Below, piece after piece: positions 27,880-36,898 of a stretch of 64,000 nucleotides of DNA. The position numbers and the translations under genes were made by a program. The stretch is from Vibrio tapetis subsp. quintayensis (lineage in GTDB: Bacteria; Pseudomonadota; Gammaproteobacteria; Enterobacterales; Vibrionaceae): positions 1 to 64,000 of the forward strand of contig NZ_JAUFQV010000001.1 of assembly GCF_030409945.1 (NCBI RefSeq). The letters run 5' to 3'. The stretch's first letter is position 1; each line of letters begins with the position of its first letter. Under the pieces are notes generated by a model. The model worked only from the letters and a program-made list of their open reading frames with translations. It ran no database searches and was not told the DNA's origin.

Positions 27880-29874
27880 ATGTTTCAAGATAATCCTTTA
27901 TTAGCTCAGCTCAAGCAACAAATCAAACAAACCCTTAAAACAAAAGAGGGTACGATAAAAGCGACCGAAAAAGGTTTTGGTTTTCTAGAAGTAGACAGCA
28001 AACACTCTTTCTTTATTCCGCCTCCATACATGAAAAAATGCATGCACGGCGATAAAGTCGAAGCCATCATTCGTACCGAGAATGAAAAAGAAGTCGCCGA
28101 ACCCGACAAACTCGTTGAGCAAGGTCTAAACCGATTCATCGGCCGAGTCAAAATGTTCAAGGGCCGTCTCAACGTAACCCCAGATCATCCTCAGCTTAAA
28201 AAACTGTCTTTAAAAGCCAAAGCAAGAAAAGGGCTCAACCCTGAATTGCTTGAAGAAGGTGACTGGGTCGTTGCGCACCTTACTCAACACCCTTTAAATG
28301 GTGATAAAGACTTCTTTGTCGAGATCTCAGAGAAAATCACCGACGCAAACGACAAGATTGCACCTTGGTGGGTTACCCTTGCTCAAAACGATTTACCTAA
28401 TTCAGAACCTGAAGGTATCGACAATTGGCAACTAAACGATGACGCTGACTTAGAGCGTGTCGATATGACAGAAACGCCATTTGTTACCATTGATGGTGCA
28501 TCCACCAAAGACATGGACGATGCATTACACGCTAAAAAGCTACCTTCTGGTGATTTCGAGCTAACCATCGCCATTGCTGACCCAACCGCTTATATCTCTG
28601 TTGAGTCAGATATGGACAAAGTGGCGCGCCAACGTGGCTTTACTATCTACTTGCCTGGTCGCAATATTCCAATGCTACCAAGAGACCTAGCCGACAACCT
28701 ATGTTCGCTTATTGAAAACGAACTGCGCCCTGCCCTATGCTGCAAAGTAACGGTAAGCAGTGACGGCGTGATCGGTGAAGACATCCACTTCTTCGCAGCG
28801 AATATCAAGTCTCATGCCCGTTTAGCCTATGACCCTGTATCTGATTGGCTAGAAACAGGTGAAAGCAGCGAGTGGACACCAAGTGAAGAAATTGGCAACG
28901 TTGTTCAAGACCTTTACGAATTTTCTAAAGCCCGTGCAACATGGCGTAAAAATAACGCCGTCGTATTCCCCGACAGACCTGACTACCGCTTTGAATTAAG
29001 CGAAGACAACGACGTTGTGGCCATCCACGCTGATATGCGCCGAACCGCTAACCGACTAGTAGAAGAGTCGATGATCACGGCAAACATCTGTGCTGGTAAA
29101 GCACTTAAAGAGAAATTCTCTATGGGTGTGTTCAATACGCATTCAGGTCTAAAAGAAGATAAAATTAAAGACGCGCTTGAGTTGGTCAACCCTGAAGGTG
29201 ATAAACCCTTCACCCTAGAAAGCCTTGCAACGCTAGACGGGTTTAGCGCATTACGACGCTGGTTGTCTGAGCAAGACACGCCTTACCTAGATAACCGTAT
29301 GCGTAAATTCCAAGCCTACAGTGAGATTGGCAATCAGCCACTCGCTCACTTCGCCATGGGTTTAGATATCTACGCCACGTGGACGTCACCAATTCGTAAA
29401 TACGGCGATATGATCAACCATCGCATGTTGAAAGCACTGATCCTCGATAAAGAGCCTGAACAAACGCCGGATGAAACCGTAGGTGAAGAGTTAGCACTGC
29501 ACCGCAAGCATCACAACATGGCGGAGCGAAACGTAGGTAACTGGTTATACGCTCGTACCCTTGTGGATTCACCTAAAAACAAAACTGTTTATGAAGCCGA
29601 GATTTTTGATGTGAACCGAGCTGGTGCTCGTGTGCGCTTAATTGAAAACGGCGCGGCTGCGTTTGTACCAAGTTCTCAGATCATGGATAACCGTGAGCGT
29701 ATCGAATGCAATGGTGAAAAAGGCCAGATCTCAGTAGATGGTAACCTTGAATGGCAGTTGGGCGATACGCTTGAAGTGTGCTTAATCGACGTCAACCTAG
29801 AGAATCGTAACCTTGTGGCTAAGCCAACTAAGACATTTTCTGAGCCAATAACTAAAGAAGATATTTCCGAGTAA
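27880..29874 (+). CDS. rnb: Exoribonuclease II
   Basis: 664 residues from the ATG at 27880 ([14 protein letters not shown]), the same start as E. coli RNase II; the frame is open further upstream but that part is not conserved. Cold-shock-like domains come first ([13 protein letters not shown]). The RNB catalytic domain has the metal-binding cluster [14 protein letters not shown] and the active-site region [21 protein letters not shown]-terminal S1 domain ends the protein. It degrades single-stranded RNA 3' to 5' in the cytosol. No strong ribosome site is visible, and ATG 27877 is an equally possible start. Confidence 0.95.
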   Translation: MFQDNPLLAQLKQQIKQTLKTKEGTIKATEKGFGFLEVDSKHSFFIPPPYMKKCMHGDKVEAIIRTENEKEVAEPDKLVEQGLNRFIGRVKMFKGRLNVTPDHPQLKKLSLKAKARKGLNPELLEEGDWVVAHLTQHPLNGDKDFFVEISEKITDANDKIAPWWVTLAQNDLPNSEPEGIDNWQLNDDADLERVDMTETPFVTIDGASTKDMDDALHAKKLPSGDFELTIAIADPTAYISVESDMDKVARQRGFTIYLPGRNIPMLPRDLADNLCSLIENELRPALCCKVTVSSDGVIGEDIHFFAANIKSHARLAYDPVSDWLETGESSEWTPSEEIGNVVQDLYEFSKARATWRKNNAVVFPDRPDYRFELSEDNDVVAIHADMRRTANRLVEESMITANICAGKALKEKFSMGVFNTHSGLKEDKIKDALELVNPEGDKPFTLESLATLDGFSALRRWLSEQDTPYLDNRMRKFQAYSEIGNQPLAHFAMGLDIYATWTSPIRKYGDMINHRMLKALILDKEPEQTPDETVGEELALHRKHHNMAERNVGNWLYARTLVDSPKNKTVYEAEIFDVNRAGARVRLIENGAAAFVPSSQIMDNRERIECNGEKGQISVDGNLEWQLGDTLEVCLIDVNLENRNLVAKPTKTFSEPITKEDISE

Positions 29875-29887
29875 AAACAGCTCATTA

Positions 29888-29911
29888 GCGAGTACAGGTC
29901 TCTGTACTCGC
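29888..29911 (+). terminator. Probable terminator of rnb
   Basis: Perfect 10-bp arms GCGAGTACAG/CTGTACTCGC with a 4-nt loop, 14 bp past the stop. The following sequence is only moderately T-rich. Confidence 0.6.
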
Positions 29912-30093
29912 TCTCTACTTCACCACTTCCCCTCCGCTTCCATTCTAAATCTACACATCTATCAATAAGTTAAGCAACTCTGATAAACTTGTCTCATTAG
30001 TTGGTATCAGTCATAATTCGTTGCATCTTTACTTGCTTTAATCGAAGTAATCTAAATAATTAACCTTATGTCTTCTAAATTTCGAGATGCATC

Positions 30094-30930
30094 ATGCCGA
30101 ATGTAACCCTTCAACGATTTTCACATTTTTACCAACGTAATCGTGATAAGTACCACTCGACTAGTCCTGTCGTATTTTATGTGCAAAAAGGCAGTGCGTC
30201 TTTTCAATTCCCTGATGGTTTAATAGGCCAGTTAGACGAAGGTGATTTCACTCTACTGGATATTTCTATGCTCACTGAGGTCGAAACAACGGCTAGTGAT
30301 GAAGAGTTTCAAGCGATTGGTATCCATATTGATACAGCTCTATTACAAGGTGTTAAAGCAGGTAACCAAGAGTACGTATTTGGTGAGAGCGAAAATGGAT
30401 TCGCTAAATTAAATTACAGCAACAGCGTAGCGCATTCTGTTCTGGATCTGCTCATTTCAGCTCTCGACAATAATGATCAAGCACCAAACCCAGAAACCAT
30501 GACTTTCTTAGCAAAATCGCTTGTGAGCGAAATGCTTTGCACTCATCCGGGCTTACGCCGCTTAATCCACAATTCATTTGAATTGAAAGTCAGCCAACGC
30601 GTCATTCAGTATATTGAGCAGAACATTAAGAATGAAATTTCACTTGAGGGAGTATCTCGCACATTAGGGATGTCTCCGGCAACACTAAAACGTCGATTGT
30701 CCGCTGAAAACCTGTCTTTTTCTAATCTACTGAAAGAGAAGCGCATAAACTACGCAGCAAACCAACTTCGTGCTTCCCATGAATCCATTTGCGACATCGC
30801 CTTTCAAAGTGGCTTCAAAAGTGCAGCTCATTTCAGTACAGCCTTTAAGAGCGTTCAAGGGATTACTCCTAAAGAGTTCCGTTCTCGCATAAACTGGAAC
30901 CGTGAAGAACTTCGTCATTTAGCCGTTTAA
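30094..30930 (+). CDS. AraC-family transcriptional regulator
   Basis: 278 residues. An N-terminal cupin-like effector domain (VVFYVQKGSASFQFPDG) is followed by a C-terminal double HTH: first helix pair about 185-205 (ISLEGVSRTLGMSPATLKRRL), second about 235-265 (ICDIAFQSGFKSAAHFSTAFKSVQGITPKEFR). Single gene. No neighbouring metabolic operon reveals its target. Length and layout are typical of the family. Confidence 0.9.
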   Translation: MPNVTLQRFSHFYQRNRDKYHSTSPVVFYVQKGSASFQFPDGLIGQLDEGDFTLLDISMLTEVETTASDEEFQAIGIHIDTALLQGVKAGNQEYVFGESENGFAKLNYSNSVAHSVLDLLISALDNNDQAPNPETMTFLAKSLVSEMLCTHPGLRRLIHNSFELKVSQRVIQYIEQNIKNEISLEGVSRTLGMSPATLKRRLSAENLSFSNLLKEKRINYAANQLRASHESICDIAFQSGFKSAAHFSTAFKSVQGITPKEFRSRINWNREELRHLAV

Positions 30931-30949
30931 GATTCAATCAGGTTCAAAC

Positions 30950-30978
30950 AAAAACAGGAGGCCAAGTGCCTCCTGTTT
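30950..30978. terminator. Bidirectional terminator
   Basis: Arms AAACAGGAGGC (30952-30962) and GCCTCCTGTTT (30968-30978) between the convergent AraC and DUF3024 genes. Confidence 0.8.
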
Positions 30979-31015
30979 AATTTCTGTTTATGACGTGTGT
31001 TTGCGAATCAGAGAA

Positions 31016-31375
31016 TCAGAACCAAATACAATTTTCGTGATCACTTTCTACGACCGAAATAAGCTTAGAAATGTCTTTATCAAACGCCAATAAAGGGTGT
31101 GGCTGCCATAGCTTAACTAAACTCTCATCTTCCCTTTCATTCACGTACAACTTCCAAAGCTTAGATTCTGGGTCAAATTCAAGTTTTGCGACCTGAATTG
31201 AATAGTCTGCGCCGACTGAATCTAATTTGAAAAATGCTTTACTAAAAACAACGCCTGACTCAATTACTTGAAACGAAGCTTTACCGTGCTCTATAGGCAA
31301 ACCTTGGTTCCTATGAATGCATAATCGATGAGCCAATTTTTCTAAACGTTGGCGGTCAACATCACATACCAACAT
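31016..31375 (-). CDS. DUF3024-family protein
   Basis: 119 residues. Pattern of the small DUF3024 proteins: aliphatic strand KASFQVIESGVVFSKAFFKLD, then WKLYVNERE, W-x-PHPLL and a C-terminal D-x4-CIWF. GGAGG lies upstream of the ATG. Cytosolic and of unknown function. Single gene between a terminator and the divergent pstS-like gene. Confidence 0.7.
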   Translation of the reverse strand: MLVCDVDRQRLEKLAHRLCIHRNQGLPIEHGKASFQVIESGVVFSKAFFKLDSVGADYSIQVAKLEFDPESKLWKLYVNEREDESLVKLWQPHPLLAFDKDISKLISVVESDHENCIWF

Positions 31376-31498
31376 AGCCTTGCCTCCACTTCTATATTAT
31401 TGACAATAACTATAATACGGAATGCCCAAGCTATCCCGTTAGTTCGAGTAATAATCAGACCGCAATCATAAAACAGACCATTAACGACTTTCACAAAA

Positions 31499-31516
31499 CT
31501 GTCATCATTACGACAT
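31499..31516 (+). promoter_or_regulatory. Putative Pho box
   Basis: CTGTCAT-CATT-ACGACAT: two 7-bp half-sites with an 11-bp repeat, close to the PhoB consensus (CTGTCAT-N4-CTGTCAT). It lies 39 bp upstream of the PstS-like start. Confidence 0.55.
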
Positions 31517-31554
31517 AAGATAGGCGGCAATTACTATTGAATGGAGTTTTACCT

Positions 31555-32367
31555 ATGTCTCGAGTTGCGTTAGCTGCTCTACTTTCTTTGCTTGCCTTTT
31601 CCGCAACAGCTAAGGAAGTGAATATTTCTGGATCAACCTCTGTAAGCCGCATAATGGACGTACTTGCAGAACAATTTAACAATACGCACCCAGAGACCTA
31701 CATTGCTGTTCAAGGGATTGGCTCTACCGCAGGCATCACAATGGTAAACAAAGGCGTCAGCGAGCTTGGCATGAGCTCTCGTTACCTAACTGAGGCGGAA
31801 TTTAACAAAGACATGATTGTTAAGCCTATCGCTTTTGATGGCTTAGCCGTCGTCATCAACAAATCAAACCCGATTAGCAACCTGTCTCGTGAGCAATTAA
31901 CCAATATCTATTTAGGTAAAGTTAAAAACTGGAAAGACGTGGGTGGAGAAGACAGAACCATCGCCGTTGTAACTCGTGAAGGTTCATCAGGTTCTCGTTA
32001 CAGCTTTGAGAGTTTGTTAGGGTTAACAAAAATCGTAAATAACCGCTTAGTATCGAACATTAACCCCGAGAACTTAGTCGTGAATAGCAACAGCATGGTC
32101 AAAACCATTGTTAACCACAACCCTCAAGCCATCGGCTTTGTTTCATTAGGTTCTGTTGATCAGTCTGTTCGCCTTATCTCTTTTGAGAACATAAAACCCA
32201 CTTCCGCAAATATTTCGAACAACAAATATGAGTTAGCTCGTCCTTTTCTCATTATTTATCACCAAGAAGACTTAACAGAAAGTGGTAAGCAGTTTGTCAG
32301 CTATATAACTTCTGACGAAGGACAAAGTATCATTCAAGATTACGGTTATACACCAATCAAAAAGTAA
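31555..32367 (+). CDS. PstS-like phosphate-binding protein
   Basis: 270 residues from ATG 31555 (GGAG 10 nt upstream; signal peptide MSRVALAALLSLLAFSATA). Periplasmic-binding fold with the phosphate-site motifs NISGSTSVSRIMDVLAEQF, IGSTAGITMVNKG and TREGSSGSRYSFE. PstS proteins deliver phosphate to the PstCAB transporter. No pstC, pstA or pstB follows, because a strong terminator closes the gene. It may be a second phosphate receptor serving a transporter elsewhere. The Pho-box-like site supports phosphate control. Confidence 0.88.
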   Translation: MSRVALAALLSLLAFSATAKEVNISGSTSVSRIMDVLAEQFNNTHPETYIAVQGIGSTAGITMVNKGVSELGMSSRYLTEAEFNKDMIVKPIAFDGLAVVINKSNPISNLSREQLTNIYLGKVKNWKDVGGEDRTIAVVTREGSSGSRYSFESLLGLTKIVNNRLVSNINPENLVVNSNSMVKTIVNHNPQAIGFVSLGSVDQSVRLISFENIKPTSANISNNKYELARPFLIIYHQEDLTESGKQFVSYITSDEGQSIIQDYGYTPIKK

Positions 32368-32379
32368 ACCTTCATCAAC

Positions 32380-32410
32380 AAAAAAGGAGCTGATATCAGC
32401 TCCTTTTTTT
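32380..32410. terminator. Bidirectional terminator
   Basis: Palindrome AAAGGAGCTGATATCAGCTCC followed by seven T, between the convergent pstS-like and MaoC genes. Confidence 0.92.
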
Positions 32411-32430
32411 AATCTACTCAATTCGACTCG

Positions 32431-33111
32431 TTAGATCACAAGGCGAATGACCGATACGGCAATACAACCTGGTCTGCGTACGCCATCGATTTCAACTTTA
32501 ATTTCACGCTCGACTTCTAAGCCTTTCGGAACCGGTGTTACCTTTAATAACTTACTTCTCGCCCTAATCTGGCTGCCGGCTTTCACTGGATAAGGAAAGC
32601 GAACATGGTTAAGGCCAATGTTCACCGTCATTTTCGCAGTAGGAAACTGAGGTTTCTCGGGATCTACGCTATCAGTGAGCTTTGGCAACATCGACAACGT
32701 CAAAAAGCCATGGGCTATTGGTGTTTTGAAAGGCGATTCTTGCTCTGCTCGCTCAGGATCAGTGTGGATCCACTGCATATCTTCCGTCACTTTTGCAAAT
32801 GCATCGATACGCGCTTGATCAATCATAACCCAGTCGCCCACATGAATTTCTTCACCCAGTTTCGACTGTAAATCAAGATACAAGGCTTCGCCCTCTGGAC
32901 TTAGCTCAATAATAGGCTTAGATTCATTTACTGCGGGGGTTTGATAGTCTTTGATCCACGGGAAGATCTGCTGAGCATGTGAATTGTTCACAAACTCACT
33001 CCAGTACTCTCTTAATGTAGGATTCATCAGATCGCGCAACTCTGGCAATTCAAAATGATGTTTCCGCGCAAGAGATTCACTCTTGTGCTTGAGAATATCA
33101 ACGACTTTCAT
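32431..33111 (-). CDS. MaoC-like (R)-enoyl-CoA hydratase
   Basis: 226 residues. About 70 non-conserved residues come first, then a hot-dog fold with the hydratase-2 motif: QWIHTDPERAEQ (catalytic Asp) and PIAHGFLTLSMLPKL (catalytic His). The family hydrates enoyl-CoA to (R)-3-hydroxyacyl-CoA, often feeding PHA synthesis, but no PHA gene is near. The N-terminal extension is longer than in PhaJ and is shared with the MaoC proteins annotated in Vibrio. Single gene. Confidence 0.85.
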   Translation of the reverse strand: MKVVDILKHKSESLARKHHFELPELRDLMNPTLREYWSEFVNNSHAQQIFPWIKDYQTPAVNESKPIIELSPEGEALYLDLQSKLGEEIHVGDWVMIDQARIDAFAKVTEDMQWIHTDPERAEQESPFKTPIAHGFLTLSMLPKLTDSVDPEKPQFPTAKMTVNIGLNHVRFPYPVKAGSQIRARSKLLKVTPVPKGLEVEREIKVEIDGVRRPGCIAVSVIRLVI

Positions 33112-33418
33112 ACCTAACCTTCATAAATAAAACGTCTCTAATTAGAGCCTTACATCACAATTTTGACCCACTTCTCATATCCAGGCAATCACTTTCGGGC
33201 GAACACGCGTATTCCGAACGGCATATAAATGATAAATATCATAATGTTAGATAATAAAACAATATTTTATTAACAGTTTGAATAGTAAGAATGTCTTTAA
33301 AAAGAAATCCAGAGAAAGGTTACCTTGGCTGAAATAGCAAAAATTAGCCTAAACCTGTTCAGCATTCAAACATTACGCACAAGTAATGCTCGACCGAACA
33401 TATTTTTTAAATTCTTAC
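33112..33418. other. Non-coding region upstream of tRNA-Ser
   Basis: About 300 AT-rich bases with no reading frame or repeat I can support. The tRNA promoter lies at its right end. Confidence 0.5.
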
Positions 33419-33445
33419 TTTACAAGCTTCCTCACCACTTATAAT
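33419..33445 (+). promoter_or_regulatory. Promoter of tRNA-Ser
   Basis: -35 TTTACA (33419-33424) and perfect -10 TATAAT (33440-33445) with a short 15-bp spacer, then the GC-rich discriminator ATGCGCC typical of stringently controlled stable RNA genes. The tRNA starts 15 bp later. Confidence 0.6.
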
Positions 33446-33460
33446 ATGCGCCTCAACAAC

Positions 33461-33551
33461 GGAGAGATGGCTGAGTGGTCGAAAGCACCGGTCTTGAAAA
33501 CCGGCAGTCGTTTGTAGCGGCTCTAGGGTTCAAATCCCTATCTCTCCACCA
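33461..33551 (+). tRNA. tRNA-Ser (anticodon UGA)
   Basis: 7-bp acceptor stem GGAGAGA/TCTCTCC, D-arm, anticodon loop CTTGAAA with TGA at 33495-33497 inside CCGGT/ACCGG, long class-II variable arm, T-arm TAGGG-TTCAAAT-CCCTA, and encoded CCA. The base before CCA reads A, whereas E. coli seryl tRNAs have G there. Confidence 0.96.
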
Positions 33552-33559
33552 ATTCGAAG

Positions 33560-33588
33560 AAACCGCTAATTATTTAGCGGTTTTTTTT
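33560..33588 (+). terminator. Terminator of tRNA-Ser
   Basis: AACCGCT/AGCGGTT stem followed by T-run. Confidence 0.9.
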
Positions 33589-33601
33589 CGTCTAGAGATC
33601 G

Positions 33602-33629
33602 AGCTCCCCTCCAACGGACACACACCAAA
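33602..33629 (+). repeat. Left inverted repeat of the RAYT element
   Basis: AGCTCC-N8-GGACACACACCAAA; partner at 34875-34902. Confidence 0.8.
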
Positions 33630-33739
33630 TAGTACGACTAAACGACTGAGTTTACGCCATCACCACTCCAATTCTTTAAACCTAACTTTTCCTATCTCTA
33701 GCAATTGCTATCTTATAAGAAAATTCATTGGAAAAAATC

Positions 33740-34699
33740 ATGGCCACCGCGAGAAAACAACTCATTTCCGTTAATGCAACCCCTTATTATCACTGCGTTT
33801 CAAGATGCGTAAGGCAAAGCTATTTATGTGGCCAAGATACCAACACCAGCAAGAGCTACGAACATCGCCGCGAGTGGATTGAACACAAAATTCAATCACT
33901 CTCCCATGCCTATTGTATCGATGTGTGCGCCTATGCGGTGATGAGCAATCACTATCACGTAGTGCTGCATATCAATCGCGACAAGGCTCTTGGATTATCG
34001 CTTGATGACGTGGTTCAGCGCTGGGGCTATGAACATAAACTTCCGATACTGATCCAGCGTTGGCTAAGTAAAGAGCTAAGAACAGAAGCTGAAGAAGATA
34101 AATGTTTAGAGATCATCGAAATATGGCGAGAGAGATTATGGTCATTGAGCTGGTTTATGAAAGAACTCAACTACGATATAGCCTGTAAGGCTAACCAAGA
34201 AGACCAATGCTCCGGTCACTTTTGGGAAAGCCGCTTCAAAAGCCAGGCGCTCCTTGATGAAAAAGCCTTAGCCGCAGCCATGGCGTATGTCGATTTAAAC
34301 CCTGTTCGAGCAGGTATAGCTGCATCCCCTGAGCAAGCTGATTTTACCTCAATCAAAGTAAGGCTAAAGGCACTTACCGACAACCTTGAAACAGCGCCTT
34401 GTTTATACCCATTTATTGGCAATTCAACTAAAAAACTTATAGACGGAATACCCTTTAGACTACTAGATTACATTGAACTAGTAGACTGGACAGCAAGGCA
34501 GTATCGAGACGGCAAAGCCGTAATGGCTTCAAATCTACCTCCAATTTTAGAAAAACTTAACTTTAACCAATCAAGTTGGTTGGAAGTTTGTACCACACTC
34601 GAAAAAAAGCGCTCCACTGCAATAGGCTCACCCAGCAGCCTTGAGCAAGCAAAAACCGCGCTAGATAAATCAAGAATTCACTATTACGCACTCGAATAG
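33740..34699 (+). CDS. REP-associated tyrosine transposase (RAYT, Y1/IS200-like)
   Basis: 319 residues from ATG 33740; an in-frame ATG at 33728 is possible. Y1 transposase fold with the HUH metal motif in MSNHYHVVLHI and the catalytic-Tyr helix AMAYVDLNPVRAGIA. HFWESRFKSQALLDEKAL is the conserved middle block of RAYTs. The C-terminal 120 residues are a family-specific extension. RAYTs act on short palindromic chromosomal repeats and are usually single-copy domesticated genes. Matching inverted repeats flank this one. The gene appears intact. Confidence 0.9.
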   Translation: MATARKQLISVNATPYYHCVSRCVRQSYLCGQDTNTSKSYEHRREWIEHKIQSLSHAYCIDVCAYAVMSNHYHVVLHINRDKALGLSLDDVVQRWGYEHKLPILIQRWLSKELRTEAEEDKCLEIIEIWRERLWSLSWFMKELNYDIACKANQEDQCSGHFWESRFKSQALLDEKALAAAMAYVDLNPVRAGIAASPEQADFTSIKVRLKALTDNLETAPCLYPFIGNSTKKLIDGIPFRLLDYIELVDWTARQYRDGKAVMASNLPPILEKLNFNQSSWLEVCTTLEKKRSTAIGSPSSLEQAKTALDKSRIHYYALE

Positions 34700-34874
34700 A
34701 ATGTTACCCACGCTTTATATGTCCAAACACAACGCCAGCATTGAGTTGGTTAATTGCGCTTGTTTCAAGCTAACAACAATATGCCGCATTGGCTAAACTT
34801 CCCTCTCCATTTAACTTCGCTGGGCGAATATCACCATCATCATGAAAAAATAACTGATTTAACTGTCCTTTTAT

Positions 34875-34902
34875 TTTGGTGTGTGTCCAATTAGTAGGAG
34901 CT
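34875..34902 (-). repeat. Right inverted repeat of the RAYT element
   Basis: Reverse complement of the bipartite 33602-33629 motif, with the same block spacing. Confidence 0.8.
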
Positions 34903-34912
34903 TCAGCTTTAT

Positions 34913-35563
34913 TTAGGGAGATACTTGGTTAAACAGATCAGCATAGCTTGGCTTTGCTGATAGTCTTTCGATACTCATTTGTGACAGCACATTGCAAAAG
35001 GGGGAATTGCGCATAAGCCTAAGTATATGGTGGTGTACCACCTCATCCATTAAGGACCCATGGCGAAATTGGATATAATCTAACGCTACATGGAGATAGA
35101 GCCTCGCTAGATCAGGCTTACAATAGTGCTCCAAACCCTGCTGGTCTATTTCTTCATTCATTCTCTGTAATGCAGTTTTTATTCCGTCTTTGCCTCGTTG
35201 AATCAGTACGTTCTCTGCATCGCTAAAACGAGCGAGAGCAGCCGTTCGAAATGCAATTTCCATCATGGTTTTAGCCGTACCTAGCTGGCTGGCTTGTTGA
35301 CCGCTACTTAGGGCGACCTGCTGCAGCGTTGGAGGCTGGTAGGTTTCAATCAAGTATTGGCAGATACACAAACTTTCCGTTATCACCGTTCCATCATTAA
35401 GCTCCAGAGCCGGGATCAAACAAAAAGGGTTTACCGTCTTCAAATTATCTGGTGAATTCCACGGGTCAACCCAAACGAATGACAGAGATTTACAGCCTGA
35501 TAAAAGTGCCGTAGCAGCGACCACACGAGAAAACGGGGATGTATCATTAAGGTACAATTTCAT
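34913..35563 (-). CDS. Glutathione S-transferase-like protein
   Basis: 216 residues from ATG 35563 (AAAGGA 9 nt upstream). N-terminal thioredoxin-like domain (MKLYLNDTSPFSRVV with a Ser-Pro-Phe-Ser active-site region, then FCLIPALELNDGTVITESLCICQYL, where Glu-Ser binds glutathione). All-helical C-terminal domain. It starts 18 bp after the stop of the MFS gene at 35582, so the two form an operon, perhaps for detoxification. Substrate unknown. Confidence 0.85.
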   Translation of the reverse strand: MKLYLNDTSPFSRVVAATALLSGCKSLSFVWVDPWNSPDNLKTVNPFCLIPALELNDGTVITESLCICQYLIETYQPPTLQQVALSSGQQASQLGTAKTMMEIAFRTAALARFSDAENVLIQRGKDGIKTALQRMNEEIDQQGLEHYCKPDLARLYLHVALDYIQFRHGSLMDEVVHHHILRLMRNSPFCNVLSQMSIERLSAKPSYADLFNQVSP

Positions 35564-35581
35564 GAATATTCCTTTATTCAA

Positions 35582-36781
35582 TTAAGTCGACAGCACTACT
35601 TGTTCATTCATATTACGAGTATTCGTAAACCAAATACACGCAACAGACATGAACAACGCGCTAGCACTGATCATAAACAACACATTGTAAGGTCCAAACT
35701 GACTCAAATAGTAAGCCATCAAAAAACCAAAGAAACCCTGTGATAGAGCGAAAGACAACGTCATTCTGCCCCATGCCTTGGTATGCAACTCATACCCAAC
35801 ACACTCTAAAGCATAGGTAGATACCAAGGTCACCGTTCCCGGAGTAAAAACCCCAACCAGTAACGACGAAATAAACAAAGCGACAGGGTGGGTACTGATG
35901 AGTGGCAAGAAAACTCCCAGTCCCTTTAATCCAAATGCCATGCACAGCGATCGTTTAAGACCCAGCTTGTCCCCACAAAATCCGGTAATTATTGGGCCGA
36001 TTGCTGCCCCGATACCAAATGTTGCCCAAAAGAACCCGCCAGTTTCTAGCGACATGCCCAATTCACGAACAATGTAATCCACCCAAAAGAGTGTGTGAGG
36101 CAGGTAACCAATAGCGTCAAATGTATACGCCAACAAAATTAAAATGACACTTCTTCGTTGCGTAGATGACAGCTGAGAAAATGACGCTTGAATGAAGAGT
36201 GCATTGGAACCTGAAGACTCAGATCCCCACGAATGCCAAGTAAGCAATGTCGTGACAAGAGCTACAACACCCATTCCGACCCACGCAGTCGTAACGCTAA
36301 AATAGATAAGAAAAGGGATCAAGGTACCAGAAAGCATTGCGCCAATACCAATACCAGAGAAGATGACCCCACTAATACGGGCCTTAATGCTTGGGCTGTA
36401 CTTCCGAACGATGACCGGTGGAGCGACCACCATTAATAGGGCACCCGCGACGCCCGCTAACGTACGCCAAGCATAAAACCAACTTAACGGTGCTTCTTGC
36501 ACTGCGCAACCAAGATAACTAAAACTGCTGACTAACATGGCCGCGCGTATCAACGACCCAGCACTAAAAAACCTCAACAATACATTAGCGGCCGGCGCGC
36601 CCAATAAGTAACCTAGCAAAGTGGCAACGCCAAGATACGAAGCATCACTTTCACTAAACCAACCACTTTGAATCAACGCTGGCATCAGGGCAATGTATGC
36701 GAACCGGCCAATTCCGTTGCCGATCAGTGTCGCACCCACTCCCGCAAGGCTGTCTCGATTAACTATTTGGCTATTCAGCAT
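35582..36781 (-). CDS. YbfB/YjiJ-family MFS transporter
   Basis: 399 residues, 12 membrane helices. The N-terminal IGNGIGRFAYIALMPALIQ is the family hallmark (GIGRFAYTPLLP in others), followed by ASYLGVATLLGYLLGA. Probably an exporter of unknown compounds; the co-transcribed GST hints at electrophile or xenobiotic handling (inference). No strong ribosome site before the ATG. Confidence 0.85.
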   Translation of the reverse strand: MLNSQIVNRDSLAGVGATLIGNGIGRFAYIALMPALIQSGWFSESDASYLGVATLLGYLLGAPAANVLLRFFSAGSLIRAAMLVSSFSYLGCAVQEAPLSWFYAWRTLAGVAGALLMVVAPPVIVRKYSPSIKARISGVIFSGIGIGAMLSGTLIPFLIYFSVTTAWVGMGVVALVTTLLTWHSWGSESSGSNALFIQASFSQLSSTQRRSVILILLAYTFDAIGYLPHTLFWVDYIVRELGMSLETGGFFWATFGIGAAIGPIITGFCGDKLGLKRSLCMAFGLKGLGVFLPLISTHPVALFISSLLVGVFTPGTVTLVSTYALECVGYELHTKAWGRMTLSFALSQGFFGFLMAYYLSQFGPYNVLFMISASALFMSVACIWFTNTRNMNEQVVLST

Positions 36782-36898
36782 TTTTTATTAAACATATTCT
36801 ATGTAACTTACGGGTAAGAAGCATGACCGAATAGTCACACGATATAGAACGCATCGCACTTATACCTTAGTCTCATAGCAACAAGAGCATTCCATGCT

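Larger units (their letters stand above)
33602..34902 (+). mobile_element. RAYT-type element bounded by bipartite inverted repeats
   Basis: Left end AGCTCC (33602-33607), 8 nt, GGACACACACCAAA (33616-33629). Right end, read on the other strand, is identical in both blocks with the same 8-nt spacing (34875-34888 and 34897-34902). The single gene between them is a Y1-family transposase. The element lies directly downstream of a tRNA terminator. Confidence 0.75.

Noticed and set aside
33602..34902. A complete insertion sequence with target-site duplication
   Set aside because: Y1/RAYT proteins do not make target duplications and no flanking direct repeat is visible; treated as a RAYT element with recognition repeats.
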